From NCBI GenBank assembly GCA_018881555.1, contig JACAXG010000132.1, forward strand, positions 2,338,676 to 2,402,675: a DNA stretch of 64,000 nt, in the 5' to 3' direction. The notes beneath the pieces are model-generated. The model ran no database searches. It saw only the letters and a list, made by a program, of their open reading frames with translations, and had not been told where the DNA came from. The stretch comes from Amblyornis subalaris. Lineage: Eukaryota; Chordata; Aves; Passeriformes; Ptilonorhynchidae. Shown here one piece after another: positions 1-13,345 of this stretch. Every line of letters begins with the position of its first letter. Positions within the stretch are counted from its first letter, which is position 1. The translations under genes were made by a program, and so were the position numbers.

Positions 1-361
1 CTCATCGGAGTCTATCTCAGGGCCTGTCTCCAGATAATGGCCTGGAAGAAGAACANTGGTGCTCCCAGCTCCCAGGGGCCTCCACTCTTTGGTTCTGTGC
101 TTCAGAGAAGAAAAATTATCTTTATCTGCATGGCTAAAGCTCCCTTTGAAATGCAGTTATTTTTTACTCATACGCTCCCAAGTATTTTTTACATGATATC
201 AGTGAGAAACTTGAAACCCCCTTTGAGAAGGGAAAGATTTCCTGCAACCCTACTACTGAAGAAAATGGATAGATCAAGTAGTAAAGTTCAATGACTTACT
301 TAGCATTGAATAAGAAAGAGAATAATGAATTGGATTTCGTGTGCCTGGTTTTCCTCTGCAG

Positions 362-416
362 GGAACAGTCAGGCTAATGGATTTTCATTGCCTTGTGCTT
401 CTGTTCATCAGCCTAG
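362..416 (+). other. possible small exon with signal-peptide-like ORF
   Basis: Acceptor TTTTCCTCTGCAG and donor CCTAG|GTGAGT bound 55 nt. The frame is open (GTVRLMDFHCLVLLFISL) and enters in phase 0 and exits in phase 1. The Met-led hydrophobic run resembles a signal peptide. No neighbouring coding exon was identified with confidence. Confidence 0.25.
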
Positions 417-2898
417 GTGAGTTCAAAACACTCTTGCCTTTTTGTGTTCTGCTTTCNCTGCTCATTTGTCACAACTTCAAGTATTTGGAAACGAGCAAAG
501 GCATNGGTTTGCTGCCATCAACACCATCTTAACTGGTGGGGAAAACACAGGGTTAATCCCCTGCACCCAGTGATGACTTTTGACTGTGTGGACATCTGTA
601 TTTTATGCCTGGTAGCTGCAAGTAGGCAATTCCTTACCTAGGGTGGACACTGGTTTCCTACTATTATGAGTTCAGGCTGTAACACCCTTCAAAAAAGACA
701 TTATTTCCCCACTGGGTTCACCAAAAACTTGTTGGGTCTCCAAACCCCCCTCTTTGTTTACAGGCTTTGCCAAACATGCCGTAGGGCTTTTATTGGGGAA
801 GGAAGGGAGGTGGCGGAGAAGGAAACTATTACAAAGTTATTTAACATAAACAACTTTCTCCTGTAAACTCCAAACACGGCTTGGCAAGAAAGAGGTTAAA
901 GCTTGGGGGTGGATAGGGGCGAATCATTAGGGCAAAGCTGTAAATGGCAAATTGGATAGCCCAGGGAGAGATGTGGGGGAAGAGATGAGCTGACCCTAAA
1001 TGGGATGGACTCCCCAGCTTGCTGGAAGCCCTCTGCTGCTCTGGCCTCGGGGTTTGGACCTGGTTCCTCCCTAAGGCATGCCAAAGCTGGGGGATGCTCA
1101 GACAGAAATCCTGCAGAACTGANTGGGAGTCATATTTCAAAGGCGAACCTGAAAGGTTTCTGCAGAGCCAGAAATTGCTACTGCNCCTTCCTGCCCCAAA
1201 CATTTGCTGGGTCTGCCAGCGCTGCCCAGAGCCAGGGAGCTGCTCTGTGCCCACTTGGAGCAGGATTTCCGTTTTCCTACCAGGCTTGGTGTCTCAGGCT
1301 TTCTGGTCTGTTTTTTGTCTGAATGGGAAATGCATAATGAGAAACTGTTTAAACAACTTATGGTACAAGGAAACCTGCTGGAGTAAAGTACAACGCTCTA
1401 ATTTATTTCCAAGGAAATGATGCACCCTCCAAAAGCACTCCACTCAAGCACTCCAATTTAAAATTGCAGGATAAATGCTGGCCATCCTCAGTGCTGCCTG
1501 CAGCCCTCATCTAGGTTGGTACCTAGGAACAGTTGAATGCCTGGGGTTCAGGGAAGGTCTGGCTGCTGGAGCTGTCCTGACTGTTGGCTTGTGTGGGTAA
1601 TTCTGGTCACCCTGGTGCTGAGGGAGGAAAGCCCAGGAGCCACAAAAGCCACGGAGGAATTCTCTTGTTCTATTTCCAGCCCTGCTTTTTAAGACACAAA
1701 GGGCTTCAGATCAGATGCATTTCTGAAGCTTATCTGTGTGAATATTTCACTGCTTATCCAAGCAGAACAAAAACCTTCAAACCTTCTGAGGTCTATCCAT
1801 CAAGAGCCTTATCTCCCCACGTCACCATTCGGCTCCTGGCTGCTGCCGCTTGGAGCCTCCCACCACCAGCTTCCCATCTTCCCTCTCTGTGCTGCTCCAC
1901 AGCGTTTTCCAGTGTCACCTCCTTGCCTCCCTGCCACTCCAGTGATGGCCTCTGCATTGCATGCAGGCTCTGCAGCCCAGCCAGCATCCTGATGGGCTGG
2001 ATTTGTGCACATACAGAGCCTGGGATATGGCCAGAGCCACGGCCAGAGCAGAGCACACCGACTCTGCCTGGCCCCAAGAATGGAGAACATTTGTCTTTTT
2101 TTATGGGATGTTAATGAAGCTTGGATAAAGGAATGCCATCTCCTCTGTCTGAGGTTCAAAGACTGAAATATCCAAGGAGAATACTTCTGATCCTCTCCCA
2201 CTTGGGAGCTGCTGGTTCCCTCTGGCAGAGGCACTGCTGCCATGGGGCTGCCTAGAGATCTCAGGTAGCACCCCTAAAAACCNATCAGGCTCTGCCCTTG
2301 GTAGCTGAGCATAGTACCTGATCCAGTAGGAAACTCCAGGAGCATGGCAAGAACAGAGGAGATGCACCAGCATCATCAGCCATGTGGAAATTCCTGGCCA
2401 GTAAAACAGCTGCATAGTCACACTTAATGCCCAGTTTGTACCCTGTGTTATCCAGCCGTGTCAGAAGAGTCTCTGCAGTGCCTTGTACTCGGTGTCAGGG
2501 CCACAGGACATTTCTTGCTTTGAAGCTGAGCTGGCACAAGAAGATGTCTGCAGTCCTGCCGTCCTGTCAAAGCCACGGCCAAAAACAACAGGGCGAAGGN
2601 TTTGGAAAGAGCCGCCCATCCACTGTGTGACTGATTGAAAGTGGGGGCCTGGCTGGCTCAGGGCTTGAGAACAGCTTTTACACAGGTCAGAGGTTGAAAT
2701 CCAGCACNCCACGGTGGGGATCAGAGACCTCTGCTGCTTGGTACTGCCTGCTCCCAGCACACATCTAGACAAGCTTCAGCACTGGCCTGGCCTTTTCCAA
2801 TGGGGACCATTTTCCTATGGCCCTTTTCACAGGAGACTCTGATGTGTGGGCTGCTGTTGCTCTCCTCCCTGCGGTTTTAATTTTTTCTCTCTTTTGAC

Positions 2899-3065
2899 AG
2901 TCATAGGGGTAAAGCTGATTCCCATCTCATATATAACAATGAATTTGTCTCAATAACAGGGGTATAAATATACTTTTTATACTGTGGTGTATGATAAGCT
3001 ATTTATAGATATCATATCACTTCTGGATCGTAGTCAGAGTTTAAAATAAAGTTTTAATTTAACCA
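2899..3065 (+). other. possible terminal exon with poly(A) signal
   Basis: A strong acceptor (TTTTTTCTCTCTTTTGACAG) is followed by 18 open codons and TAA if joined in phase 1 to 362-416, then AATAAA near 3046. It could be the end of a small transcript or a noncoding RNA. Confidence 0.22.
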
Positions 3066-6000
3066 TAATTTTCCAGTGTTGACAGATACGACAAATACAT
3101 TTTTGTTTCAATAAAACTGAATTTCAGCAATGTTTTGCAAAAATCATTAGAAGCTAAGGATTATTTCCCTGATTTTCTTGCTTTGTTTGTCTTCATGTTC
3201 CAGTGTTTACTTTAATGTTACATTCCATTATAGAAAAAAAAAATGGTGCCTGCAGTAATTTGTTCTCCAAGACCTCTGCTTAAGGGATGGAAGGATTTTC
3301 TTGAGAAGACTGATGAAGAGAGGTGTCGGCTCGTGTCACAGGGGCCTTGGGGCAGTTGCAGCACCTCTCTGAGGTAGAACNAGTCCTAAAGGCATTGCTG
3401 CAAAGGCCATTGGTAATTTCATGGTGATTGAGCAAACCTTGGTATTTAAGGTGACCCCACAGGACAGGGGCACAGTGGGACAGGTTTCATGTCTGGAAGG
3501 TGAGTCTAAGCACAAGTCCTCCATCTACAGGAGGGTTGCATTCCTGTTGCCTGAGCTCACCACCCATTGATGAGCTGAGTCCCTTCAAAATATTTCTGGA
3601 CCCTCTCCAGTTTTCCTGCTTTCCCATGTAAACAGCTTTGAGGAAGATCTCTTTTTCTGCAATCAATCGTTTTCATTCTGCAGTAAATAGCTCTTACATC
3701 AGCTACCATTGTACTGTAGATGTAAATGCAGCACGACAGAGCCCTACCATGTTGTGAGGTGAGTGGGTCAGATACTGTGCTGGAACAACAAAAACATAAG
3801 GAATGTTGAGCAGGAAAAACAGCTTGTTTTTAAAGTGTTTTAAAGCTGCTGTCTGTCTTCTGAGCCCTGCACTCTACAGCCCATACTTCTCACGCCGCCT
3901 CCCCGTTAGGCAGACAAACAGGAGATGAAGCTATTTGGAGAGCAAGTCTGTGTGCTGCAGGCATGCAAACACTGTCACTTGTATCTGTATGGACTGGCCT
4001 TTGTCTGCCAGGAGCTTCCAGAAGCTGAAAATACCCAGGAAAGGGGCATGCAGAAGGGAAGGGAGGTCTCCTTCTGGTGGGCTGCCGTGTCACTCAGGCT
4101 GCTTTCTCGGTGATACCTACAGGACGTCATCGATGCAGCCAGCTGTGATAATCCTTTCAGTGGGAACAGGTGCTGGGGGATAATCCTGCTGTTTTCCTTG
4201 GTTATGGTTCTCTTCAGTCACTAAGACTGAGCAAACAGGATTATCACAGCAGTGATTCAGAAGGTGCAGTTACTGGCGCCGTGTGCCTGTGGCTCTGTGC
4301 ACATTTGTTTCTGAGGGAGGCGCTGGCTTTGCAGAGCAGCCTGCCCTGGTGAGGGCAGTGGGAGGGCAGGGGGGCTTGGCTGGCTGCTCCCGTGGTCCTG
4401 CTCAAACCTGCCCCTTGGGAATGAGGGCCAAATCCCAGATGCAAAGCCCGTGCTCCCTCCAGCTCTCCTGGGAAGATGCCTGCCNCGGCATCCCAGCTGC
4501 ATGTGGGATGGAGAATGCCCAACTGCGCATTGTCCCAAAACCTGGGCTGGGCCAAGGCACTGGCAGAGGAGCTGGGGGAGAACAAGGGCTGGCAGCTCTG
4601 CCTGGGCTGCCAGATTTTCTCTGGATGGGAAGGTACTGTGAGGCACTACAGGCACCCTGGGGGTTCACAGTGACCCAGCCTGTCCTGACTGTGAAGCTTT
4701 AGAGCAAGTCTGTCCCTGTGTAAGTGTGGGGTCCTGCCTCCAGCAGACCTCAATGTATTGTCAGGTTTTGTTTCAAATCCCTGGAGTGCTGTGCTCATCC
4801 ATTCCCTCTCAGCTTGCTTCCACTGCTCTTAGACCAGCCTGCACCCTCGTGACTCTCCTTGCCACGCAAAGCCAACACCTCTCTGTTCCTATTTTACCAC
4901 CTTTTGCTTTGCTGATAACCAACCCATGACCCCCATACACACGATTCCCTTCTCCACCAGGGAAGGGAGGGCATGTGAGGTTCTTGGAATCAGCCTTTAC
5001 ACAGCCTCTGTGCACAGGCGCCTGCTCCCCACTACTGGTTTGCTTCAGGACTTCCTTGGCACNTTATTTCAGTAACAGCAGAGCAATTCATCTTGGCTTC
5101 CCAGTTCAGTGGCAATCTGGGCCCAAAGCTGTTTTAAATGGCAAACTACGAATAAACATATGTGTACAGCCTTTAATACTGAACTGCAGGAATGGGAACT
5201 GGGGACGTGCAGCTCAGGAAGGGTTGTTAAAGCTCCAGCTTGTCATCGTGCTGATAAGGCAGTTTCCAAGAAATTGCCCAGCCCTTAAATTCTAGCAACT
5301 CTCTCTTCCCAGGTCAACAACCTTCTATGGACTGAATCCTGGTGTCACTCTACGAGCACACACGGGCCAGGCAGGACCTTCTGCAGATGGTACAAAAAAG
5401 AGAACCTGTGTTGCTGAGAAGTGGTCCAGGCACTCTCTGGCAGAGGAAACCAAAACACACAATGAGAAGCACATTGGTAACTCTGGTAGTTTGGGAAAGC
5501 ACAAGAAAATGTGCTTCAACTTCATTCTTCTTTGGCCAAGTGTCCTCCGTGCCCGAGAGGGGATGAAGGTGGTNTTAGCTGAGCTGCTGCTCTCCCTGTG
5601 CCAGCAGTGGGCTGCAGTGCTGCAAGACTTGGGCTCCCTCCAAGGTGTCCCCTCTTCCTGGGGAGCACTCCATCAGCTCTGCACCCAGGCTGCTCCAGCA
5701 TCAGCTCCCCTGCAGCTNCACACCCTGCCTTTGACCAGCCTTAACTTCAGACATGAACAAAGGCTCTTTGGAGAGCAGATTTTCCACAGCATCCCACANC
5801 TCCATCAGCAAAAATGTTCAGTGTGGCTCTAGTGAGGGCACAGGCAGGGCTGATCAGACCCACTTGTTTGGCTCCCTCATTTCACGGGGATATTTTAAAA
5901 TATCTTATGCAGGTGCAGGAGTTGACACAACAGAGCATGCACCGTGTTAGAGTCTGTCCAGCTTGTGTGTAAACACCACTAGTCCCCTTTTCAAACTCTT

Positions 6001-9000
6001 AGGAGCTGTTTCATAAACACAAAATACTTCACCTAATTTCCAAACCACTTGTGGTCTCCTCGGCAGGGCCGGTGGTGGAGGACAGGGCACCAGCCCCGTG
6101 TCCTGCAGAGCAGCCCCGGGTCCCTGCCAGGGCTGGCAGCAGAGCCAGGCAGAGGCTACCACCTGCTGGGCCCTCCTGGGTGACTCCTGCTGGGAACCTC
6201 TCCACGGTGCCATTCAGTGCTGGCAGGAATGCTATGTGCCCAGNACCACGGCACAAACACCTCTGGCCAGCCCTTTGTCACTAACAGAGCTCTTGATATG
6301 TAAGCCTTGCAAACAGTGAGGATGCTCAGTCAGCAGCTTTGGGCACCTGACTTGTTTCTTGCTCGTTTTATGTCTCCCAGAGTCTGTTTCTCTTCCTTAC
6401 TGACCCCACAGAAGAGGGGCACCTTTCTGAGCTGAGGCAAATTGCCAGAATTTTGCTGAGTTGGGGAACCTGTCGTTTCCCCCTCGAAACCTGCTCCTAC
6501 CAAAAAACTAAATGACTCTTCCAACAGTCCTTAAAAAGGGAGAATAAACTTCATGCATAATGGATGGGCACATGCCTGAATTTGTGTGGGATCCCACGCT
6601 TGCATGGGGTGTCAGGAAGGTGGGAAACACCCTTGCATGTTTCGGGGTTTCCATGGGACACGGTGGCAGAGCNTGGCCCCAGCTGTGCCGTGCAGTGTCG
6701 CTGTGCAGGGAGCACTCCTGAGCAGCCAGGCCAGGCCCTAGGGCTNCTGCTTCTGTGAGGGTGCAGGGCCTGGTCTGGGTAATACAGGAAACCCAGGGTC
6801 ATGTTTGTCCCCCTCGGATGAGTTCTGTAGCTCACCCTGACTTCTGCAGCCTTGANATTAAGGGACTTGGCACCTGTGTTGGATGGGCACTCTGTGGATC
6901 TTGCAGGGCTGAACACTCACTGCTGCTGACTTGTGTGGGAGGCTCATGGTGCTGCAGCATGGGCATTTTTTGGGCAGAGACTCTGATTTTGCACCAAACA
7001 CTGAATGCTATTTACATAGTTTCCTGATTTAGCCTTTTTTTTGATTGAGGTGCTCTACCAAGCTGCCCTGAGCCTCAGCAGGTCATGCTAGCTTGCACCT
7101 ACAACACATCAGGCTTCATCTTCCCAGTTAGCCAGGCTCTGGGAAGGTCACTGGAAGGACTCCAGTGGCTTCAAAATAGGAGTTGACTCATGCCCCATGA
7201 GATCAAAACACAGTGTCTCTGCATATGAAAAAATATTATGGAAACTGTATCATTCATGCACAAAACCCACACTTCAAATTTATCATATAAAATACAGGAT
7301 ATTGTAAATGGAAAGAAAAATTGCATGAGGCCTGNTGTGCATTAAAATTGTTGGCATGTGCAAATGTCCCTTCCCATAAACACAGCTGGGGCCTGGTACA
7401 CAAGTAGGCATCCAAAACNGGGAAGCTTGGGCCCTTTCTGCACTTCTTCAAAACACTGGCTTTCTGTAAGTAAGTAATTAACTTCTAGGCTCATCCCTTG
7501 TCTTGTCAGGAGTGACCCAGAGCAAGCGCTTACACCGGAGTGATCAATATGAGGTGATGTGGCAGTGTGACAGGTATTTCAGGGTCTCACAAACAGCAGC
7601 AGCACCTGAGAGTGCTGCCTGGGACAGAGCACCCCACGGGCAGGCTGAGCACTTGGCTCATTTGGGTCTTTCTGGGAAGTCTGACTCTGATCAAATCCCA
7701 CCCCACGGATGCTGCCCTGGATCTGGTGCTCAGCAATGCAGAGTCCCTGCGATTCCCTCAGCTGACATCTGCCGTGTGATGGTATTCCAGCAAGAGCTGA
7801 TTGCCATGGTCCAGGGAGCAGGATTTAGCATNTCACCTTGAGGAAATGAGCAGAGGATGGCTCTGCACACACAGCAAACGCAGCTCTGAGGGAAAAAGTG
7901 AATTAATGTGGGTATTAACCAGCAATTTGTCATGCAGCCTCTGGAGTCAGCCTCTGGTGCTGTCAAGTGTGCCGTGAAAAGCAGTGGATACTTTTGCATC
8001 TCCTCTGGCTTCTCTGAAGCTCTTCAGCACTGGGAGCAGGTGGATACCACCAAGCCTGTTTGCTCAGCAATGGGAGAAGCCANGTTGGATGCTCCAGCTG
8101 CTGGCTGTGAGCGGCTCTTCCCTCTGTCCTGGGCCATGGGGCAGACTGCAGCTCAGCCCTTCCTTCTGTGCTGTGCTTCCCTCCCCAGGTGGGAGCACCA
8201 GGAGCCGACTGAGGGCACTGCAGAGGTGCTGTCTGTCCCCTTATGGGCTGGACCTGACACATTTTCCATTTGTGGCTCCGCAATGCCTCAGTGCCACCTC
8301 CCTGTGACACCCCTGTGGCAGAAGGAGCCCAGCACACACACCCCAGCAGCTGGGNCTGAGTGCAAACACATTCATAGATCCAAGCAACACAGAGAGCCAA
8401 GTGAAATAACCCACCTGCACCATTTGTCCACTATTGCCACCAAATCACCCTTTTTTCCCCCCAAAGCACATGCAGTTCAGCACAGCTGGTCACACTGTGC
8501 AAGGCCATCACTGATCCCCACACCTACAGAGAACAAGAGCTCTGAGATGGGTGACAGGACTTCTGACTCTCATGGTCTCCTGCCTCAGTGTTATGGGGTG
8601 ACTGTGGAACATTCCTCACTAACTGGGCTGTATTGGTTCCCTACTGGAGCAGGGAACTGACTTAACTGACCCCTCACTGACACCAGGAGACATCCAGCTG
8701 CGATGACTAAACTCTTCTTACATTCCAGAAATCCAACAAATAAATGTTTCTTGAAAATAAGCTGGTGTTTTGTTCTGGGAAGTGAGCGAACCATCAGCCT
8801 GGTCACTGTTGTGTGGAGGGCAGAGCCTCACAAGGCCCTGCAGGGCACCAGGCAGTAACACGAGCATCTTGCCTGCCCGCCCTCCCAGCTCGCCTCTCCT
8901 CCTTTGATGGGTTTGGAATGAGCTCTGGAGGTCTCACTGCAGAGAGTAATGATGTGTGAAAGCTCACTTTCATTTTTCACTCTACTTTTTTGGAAGGTGG

Positions 9001-12000
9001 AACATTTTAGAGTTGACAGTACCATGCTAAAGCCATATGAGGCAAGTAACTATTTTTAACCAGATGGAGACTATCTGGGAGTCTACTGCTGAATCATTTC
9101 AAACAAGGAAGAAATCATGGAATCCAAAAGTAGGGGTGGGAGGGATGGGGGCGGAAAGGCTTTTATCATACATTTGTTCCAATAACTGTCCAACTACTTC
9201 AAAACTTATGATGATCACTTACTGAAAATGCCTATGGGGTCACTTCAAGTAGTGGCTGCACTTTACAAAATGCTCCTGCTTTGAGAGAGAGGAAANCCCT
9301 CAGGTTAGAGCAGCTTGAGAGGCTCCCTGTGCTGACTGACCTCCCTTTGCACCCTGCACCAGGCTCTGGGCTGTGCCAAATGGGAGAAGACACCTGAGCA
9401 TCTTGGCACTGCCCTTCCCTGAGCCCCATCACCACTACAAGCTGGGTGCAATTGCTGAACATTTGCGGGGCCACAGCCTGGGGTGAGAGGAGAAAGGGTG
9501 GCCTCAGCCCCGGTCTGGATGTCCTTCNACCTGACAGCGAAAAGGACTTCTCCTCCCTCTCCTGCCCGTGCCAGCACAGAGGTGGCAGTTCAAATAATGC
9601 GAGTGTGCCAGGCCTTGTGGATAAACTGAGGAATTTTTGTCATATTTTCTTTATCTGACACATCTNAGACTTGCAACAACAGGCCTTTCTCACTGGCAGC
9701 CATGGGCTAAGGCAGCCTCTNACACAAGGAAAGGCAGAGCCAGGAAGTACAACCGAGTTACCACTGCCTGACAGGCCATGACCCACACGGTGTTAGAAGC
9801 CTCCCAGCCCATCGTGTGAACTCATGCACAGCCTATTTATAGGCACTCAGAGCACAGGGTAAACCACACACATGAAGTTCAGCTTTGTGCTGAGGTTGGT
9901 TTGACTCCATGGCAGGGGCAGCATTTGGCCACGGAGCTGACCGAGTCCATGTAGAAGTGTGGCACTGCTTGGGCACACTGTGGTGCCAAAACAAGGGCTG
10001 GGAGGAACATTTTTGCATTCAACCCCACCAAAAGCAAAGCTTTGTGGTCTGCAATGTTTTCCCACTTTGCAGAGGGATGTCAAACCTCCTTCCCTGACCT
10101 AGTTTAGTACTTGGTCACTAGTCTGTCTTCTCAGTATCATTGAAATCAGGGGTGAGACACATGTCCTTAGCCTCCTTTAGACCAGTCTCTTGGCTCTCAT
10201 TTCCCTAAATCTGCTGCTCCTGAGATCCTCTGCACTGAGAACAAAAGTCAAACCCTGGCCCAGGTTTGCACTGCAGCANGGCTGGGGCAGAGCGTGCAGA
10301 GAGGACACCAAGGCATTGTGAAGTCCTGTGCCTGCTTGTCACACAACAAAACATAGTGTCTTACTTTTGTGGAGACTGAACAGGTCAAATGAACTTGCAC
10401 TTCCAAGTGATCAGCATCATCTACAGAACGAGTGTTGCTTATCAAGAGTATTTTTAGCTCCCAGCTCAGTGGCACCTCAAATGAGGAGCATATTGGCCAT
10501 GGTAGGTAGGCTGCAGCTCTCTTCAGTGTCTCTGCTGCACTGCAATTGCCTCTGCAAACATCCTAAACACGAGCTGTGAGACCAGGTGGACCTTCTGGCT
10601 GCAAGGATTTAGCCAAAGGGACTGGATATATCCCCTTTAAGAAGCCATCAAGGGCGGTGTTTTCAGCATGGGGAGTGGAGTTCAGGATAAATGATCTTGA
10701 AACTCAATGTTTTTAAGAGCAATTGTGAAGTGGGAGGGACACAGCNGGGTCTGCTGCCACCTCCAAACGCCTCTGCACAATACCCAGAGCGCTGCACACC
10801 CTGGCTCCACCCTGGCTGGTCGCTGNTGCCACTGCAGCTGTCACCTCGTGGCTTTTCTCAGACTGTGCAGTGAGGAGCAGCGAGCAGCAGGGCTTGCGTT
10901 GCTCCCCGGTATGTCAAACGCAGCACAAGCTGCTCAGCTCACACATGTGGATTGCGGTGCTTTGGAAAGAGAAGACTTGCATCTCCCATGGGACTTGGCT
11001 CCCACTTGGAATTCCCATCCCTGGAGGGCCCAGAACTGCCCTTTCAGCCTCTCCTCCCTTTCCCCTGGTTATTTCTGATCTCAGCCCTCCTCTCAAGGCA
11101 GGGCTGTGGGGAGGGGACAGCTCCCCACCCAATGTCAGCCCACCCAGGCAGGGCACACCCAGCCTGGTGCCAAGCTGACCTCGGCCTTTGGCCGGGGGAA
11201 ACACGAGGTTGAGCTGATGTCACTGGACTGGCATCCAGCACACTCACACTTGCTACCACGTGTGGCTTGTCCTGTCCCTGCCCTTGCAATCCTGAGTAGT
11301 GGGGACTGACACATGGTTTTTTCCAGAANGAAATCTCTTCAGATCGAATTAATTCTGTGATTTCCAGGTGCTTCCTCCTCCACATAACTGATGAAGACTT
11401 CCTGAAGCTAACGGCCAAGGTTGCTGGAAGCCAGGACATTTAAATTAATCTTTTGTTCTTGGGTACTTTCTGTAGCCTGATGACTCTGGGTGCTACTTCT
11501 TTCTTTGCCTGCAGACCAAAGCTGTCGGCAAGGAGACATTTTAGGGGGAAGAGAAGGGGAGGACAGGGTGGGAAGTGACTTGTCTGTGGGTTTGAGCCTG
11601 CTGGGANGCTCCCACTGAGAGCTCTTTGCAGGGGCCTCGGTGTTGAGCTGCTCTCTGGGTGTGGGGTGAGGGCAGCACTGTGAGTCCAGCCTGAGGACCA
11701 CCATGAATGGCCTCAAATGAGCCTGCAGCTGCACCCCACGGTCTGAGGATGAGGCCAGTGNTCACCCAGGCGATTCTGAGGACGTGGTAACTGAAGGTTG
11801 TGTTTAAAGGTACCAGATGACTTCTGCTTCCAGTTTGAAGGGGTGCTTGTTGAGTAGGATGTTTGTATTTGAGCAACACCAACTGTGTCCTGTAAGCCCT
11901 CTGTGCACTAAGAGCAGCTGAGGTTTTNATGGGAACACCTTGTGTTGTGCATCTATTTCCTCTCTCCCACTTATCAGGGCTTGTATCGTGTTGCTTGTAT

Positions 12001-12749
12001 TAAAGTCTAAAATACAGATGAAGCTGTGAAGCACGAATAATAAACGCTACTCATCTGTAGATACTCCAGAAGCACATCCCATTAATAAGGGGTGTTGGGT
12101 GAATAAAATGCCTTTTACTCGCTGATGGAGAAATTTTTATTCACTGCTTTTTAGCATAATACAGTGTTGGGTCTGAGCCAGGATGTTTTTATTTTTGTGG
12201 GGATCTACATTTGCATTTGCTCAAGTCTAGTTCTGTGATCTGTCTGCATTGCTAATACACGTAGTGCTGGCACCACAACACTTTCATAGCCTATAGAAGA
12301 CATGGAACAGGAATCTAGAGAACATCCCCCACACCTGTCGCCCACCTGCAGTGCAGCCACCAGTACTTATCCTACAGGTAGNACCTCTCCTGATCAGAGC
12401 TCACAAAGCCCTTGGTGAAGTGTATTTCTTCTGTTTTAGAAAAATGCTAACTAAGCATGTCCATATCCAGCGTTTTGTTTGAGCAAGAGGCAGTGTCCTG
12501 GNGCTGAGCTGCAGCTTTCTTGCCTTGCTCTGCTCATCAGGCGGGTCTGTTCTAGCGGGGTTTTTAAGTGTGGTGGATTTTAAACCAACTTGTTTAAAAT
12601 GTACAAACCTGAACATGCAGTCTTCGTGGTTACAGCAGTATTACCCCTAAGGGACAGGCCTGGTTGATGCCTTCAGTAAGGTCAAGTCCCTCTTCTCAAC
12701 ACTGGTTTTACTTGTGTCTGCCCTTGTGCCCTTGCTTGCCTGCCAGCTG

Positions 12750-13030
12750 TGAGGTCGACACCCCTGTTACACAAGCGAATGTCGTCGGTGTTTTCCTTGT
12801 TGATTGTTCTGCGTGTAATTTGGATTCCACGAGCGGCGCTCAGCTTATGTCACTGCATCGTTTTAATGGTGTTTTTCTTGGCTGCAGGTTTGATTTTCTT
12901 GGCGTTGCAGTTCAGGGTATCTCTGCAGACATGGACACTCGCTCGCTGCACGCTCCGCTTCCCCTTTCGCGCACCTTGCGCTCGCCCCTGCAAAACCAAG
13001 CGGCAAAGGAATGGCTTTGCAATGCCTTCC
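12750..13030. promoter_or_regulatory. orphan CpG-rich patch with TTTCGCGC
   Basis: CpG dinucleotides are dense here although the surrounding 10 kb is CpG-poor. It contains CCTTTCGCGCACC, which fits an E2F-type TTTCGCGC core. No gene starts nearby, so an enhancer or unannotated promoter is possible. Confidence 0.3.
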
Positions 13031-13279
13031 CTGCCCATCCACGGTGGCTAACACACTCCTCTGCTCCTTTAATTTTCCTATATCAGTACTTGGATTAAAG
13101 CTGTCATTGTACTACATGAAATCTTTAAAGTTTTCCAGAGGATAGCAGTGCCTGCGAGGATCAGGAAGAATTTCTTCCGCGCAGGCAGAACCCAACACTC
13201 CTGGTCTTCAAGTGCTTCTGCTCTAACCTCCACATGGGACAACAGAGGAATAAGGACAGGAAAACAGGATCATCAGGAA

Positions 13280-13345
13280 ATGATGATGCAATGTCACCCA
13301 TCATGATATGTATCATATGTCACCTGTCATATGCATCATGATAGG
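13280..13345. repeat. AT-rich imperfect inverted repeat
   Basis: ATCATGAT...CATATGTCA is followed by TGTCATATGCATCATGAT, forming an imperfect hairpin of short palindromes (CATATG, ATCATGAT). No function suggested. Confidence 0.5.

Noticed and set aside
1584..2243. ORFs of 144-176 codons on both strands
   Set aside because: Overlapping frames on both strands with noncoding-like composition and no domain or splice support.
7680..7790. Short plus-strand frame DAALDLVLSNAESL resembling the CR1 endonuclease region
   Set aside because: Only about a dozen residues look similar and no adjacent CR1 landmarks follow, so a CR1 call is not justified.
13130..13200. AAGAATTTCTTCC-like string suggesting another CR1 3' end
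   Set aside because: A single short match without the neighbouring CR1 landmarks.
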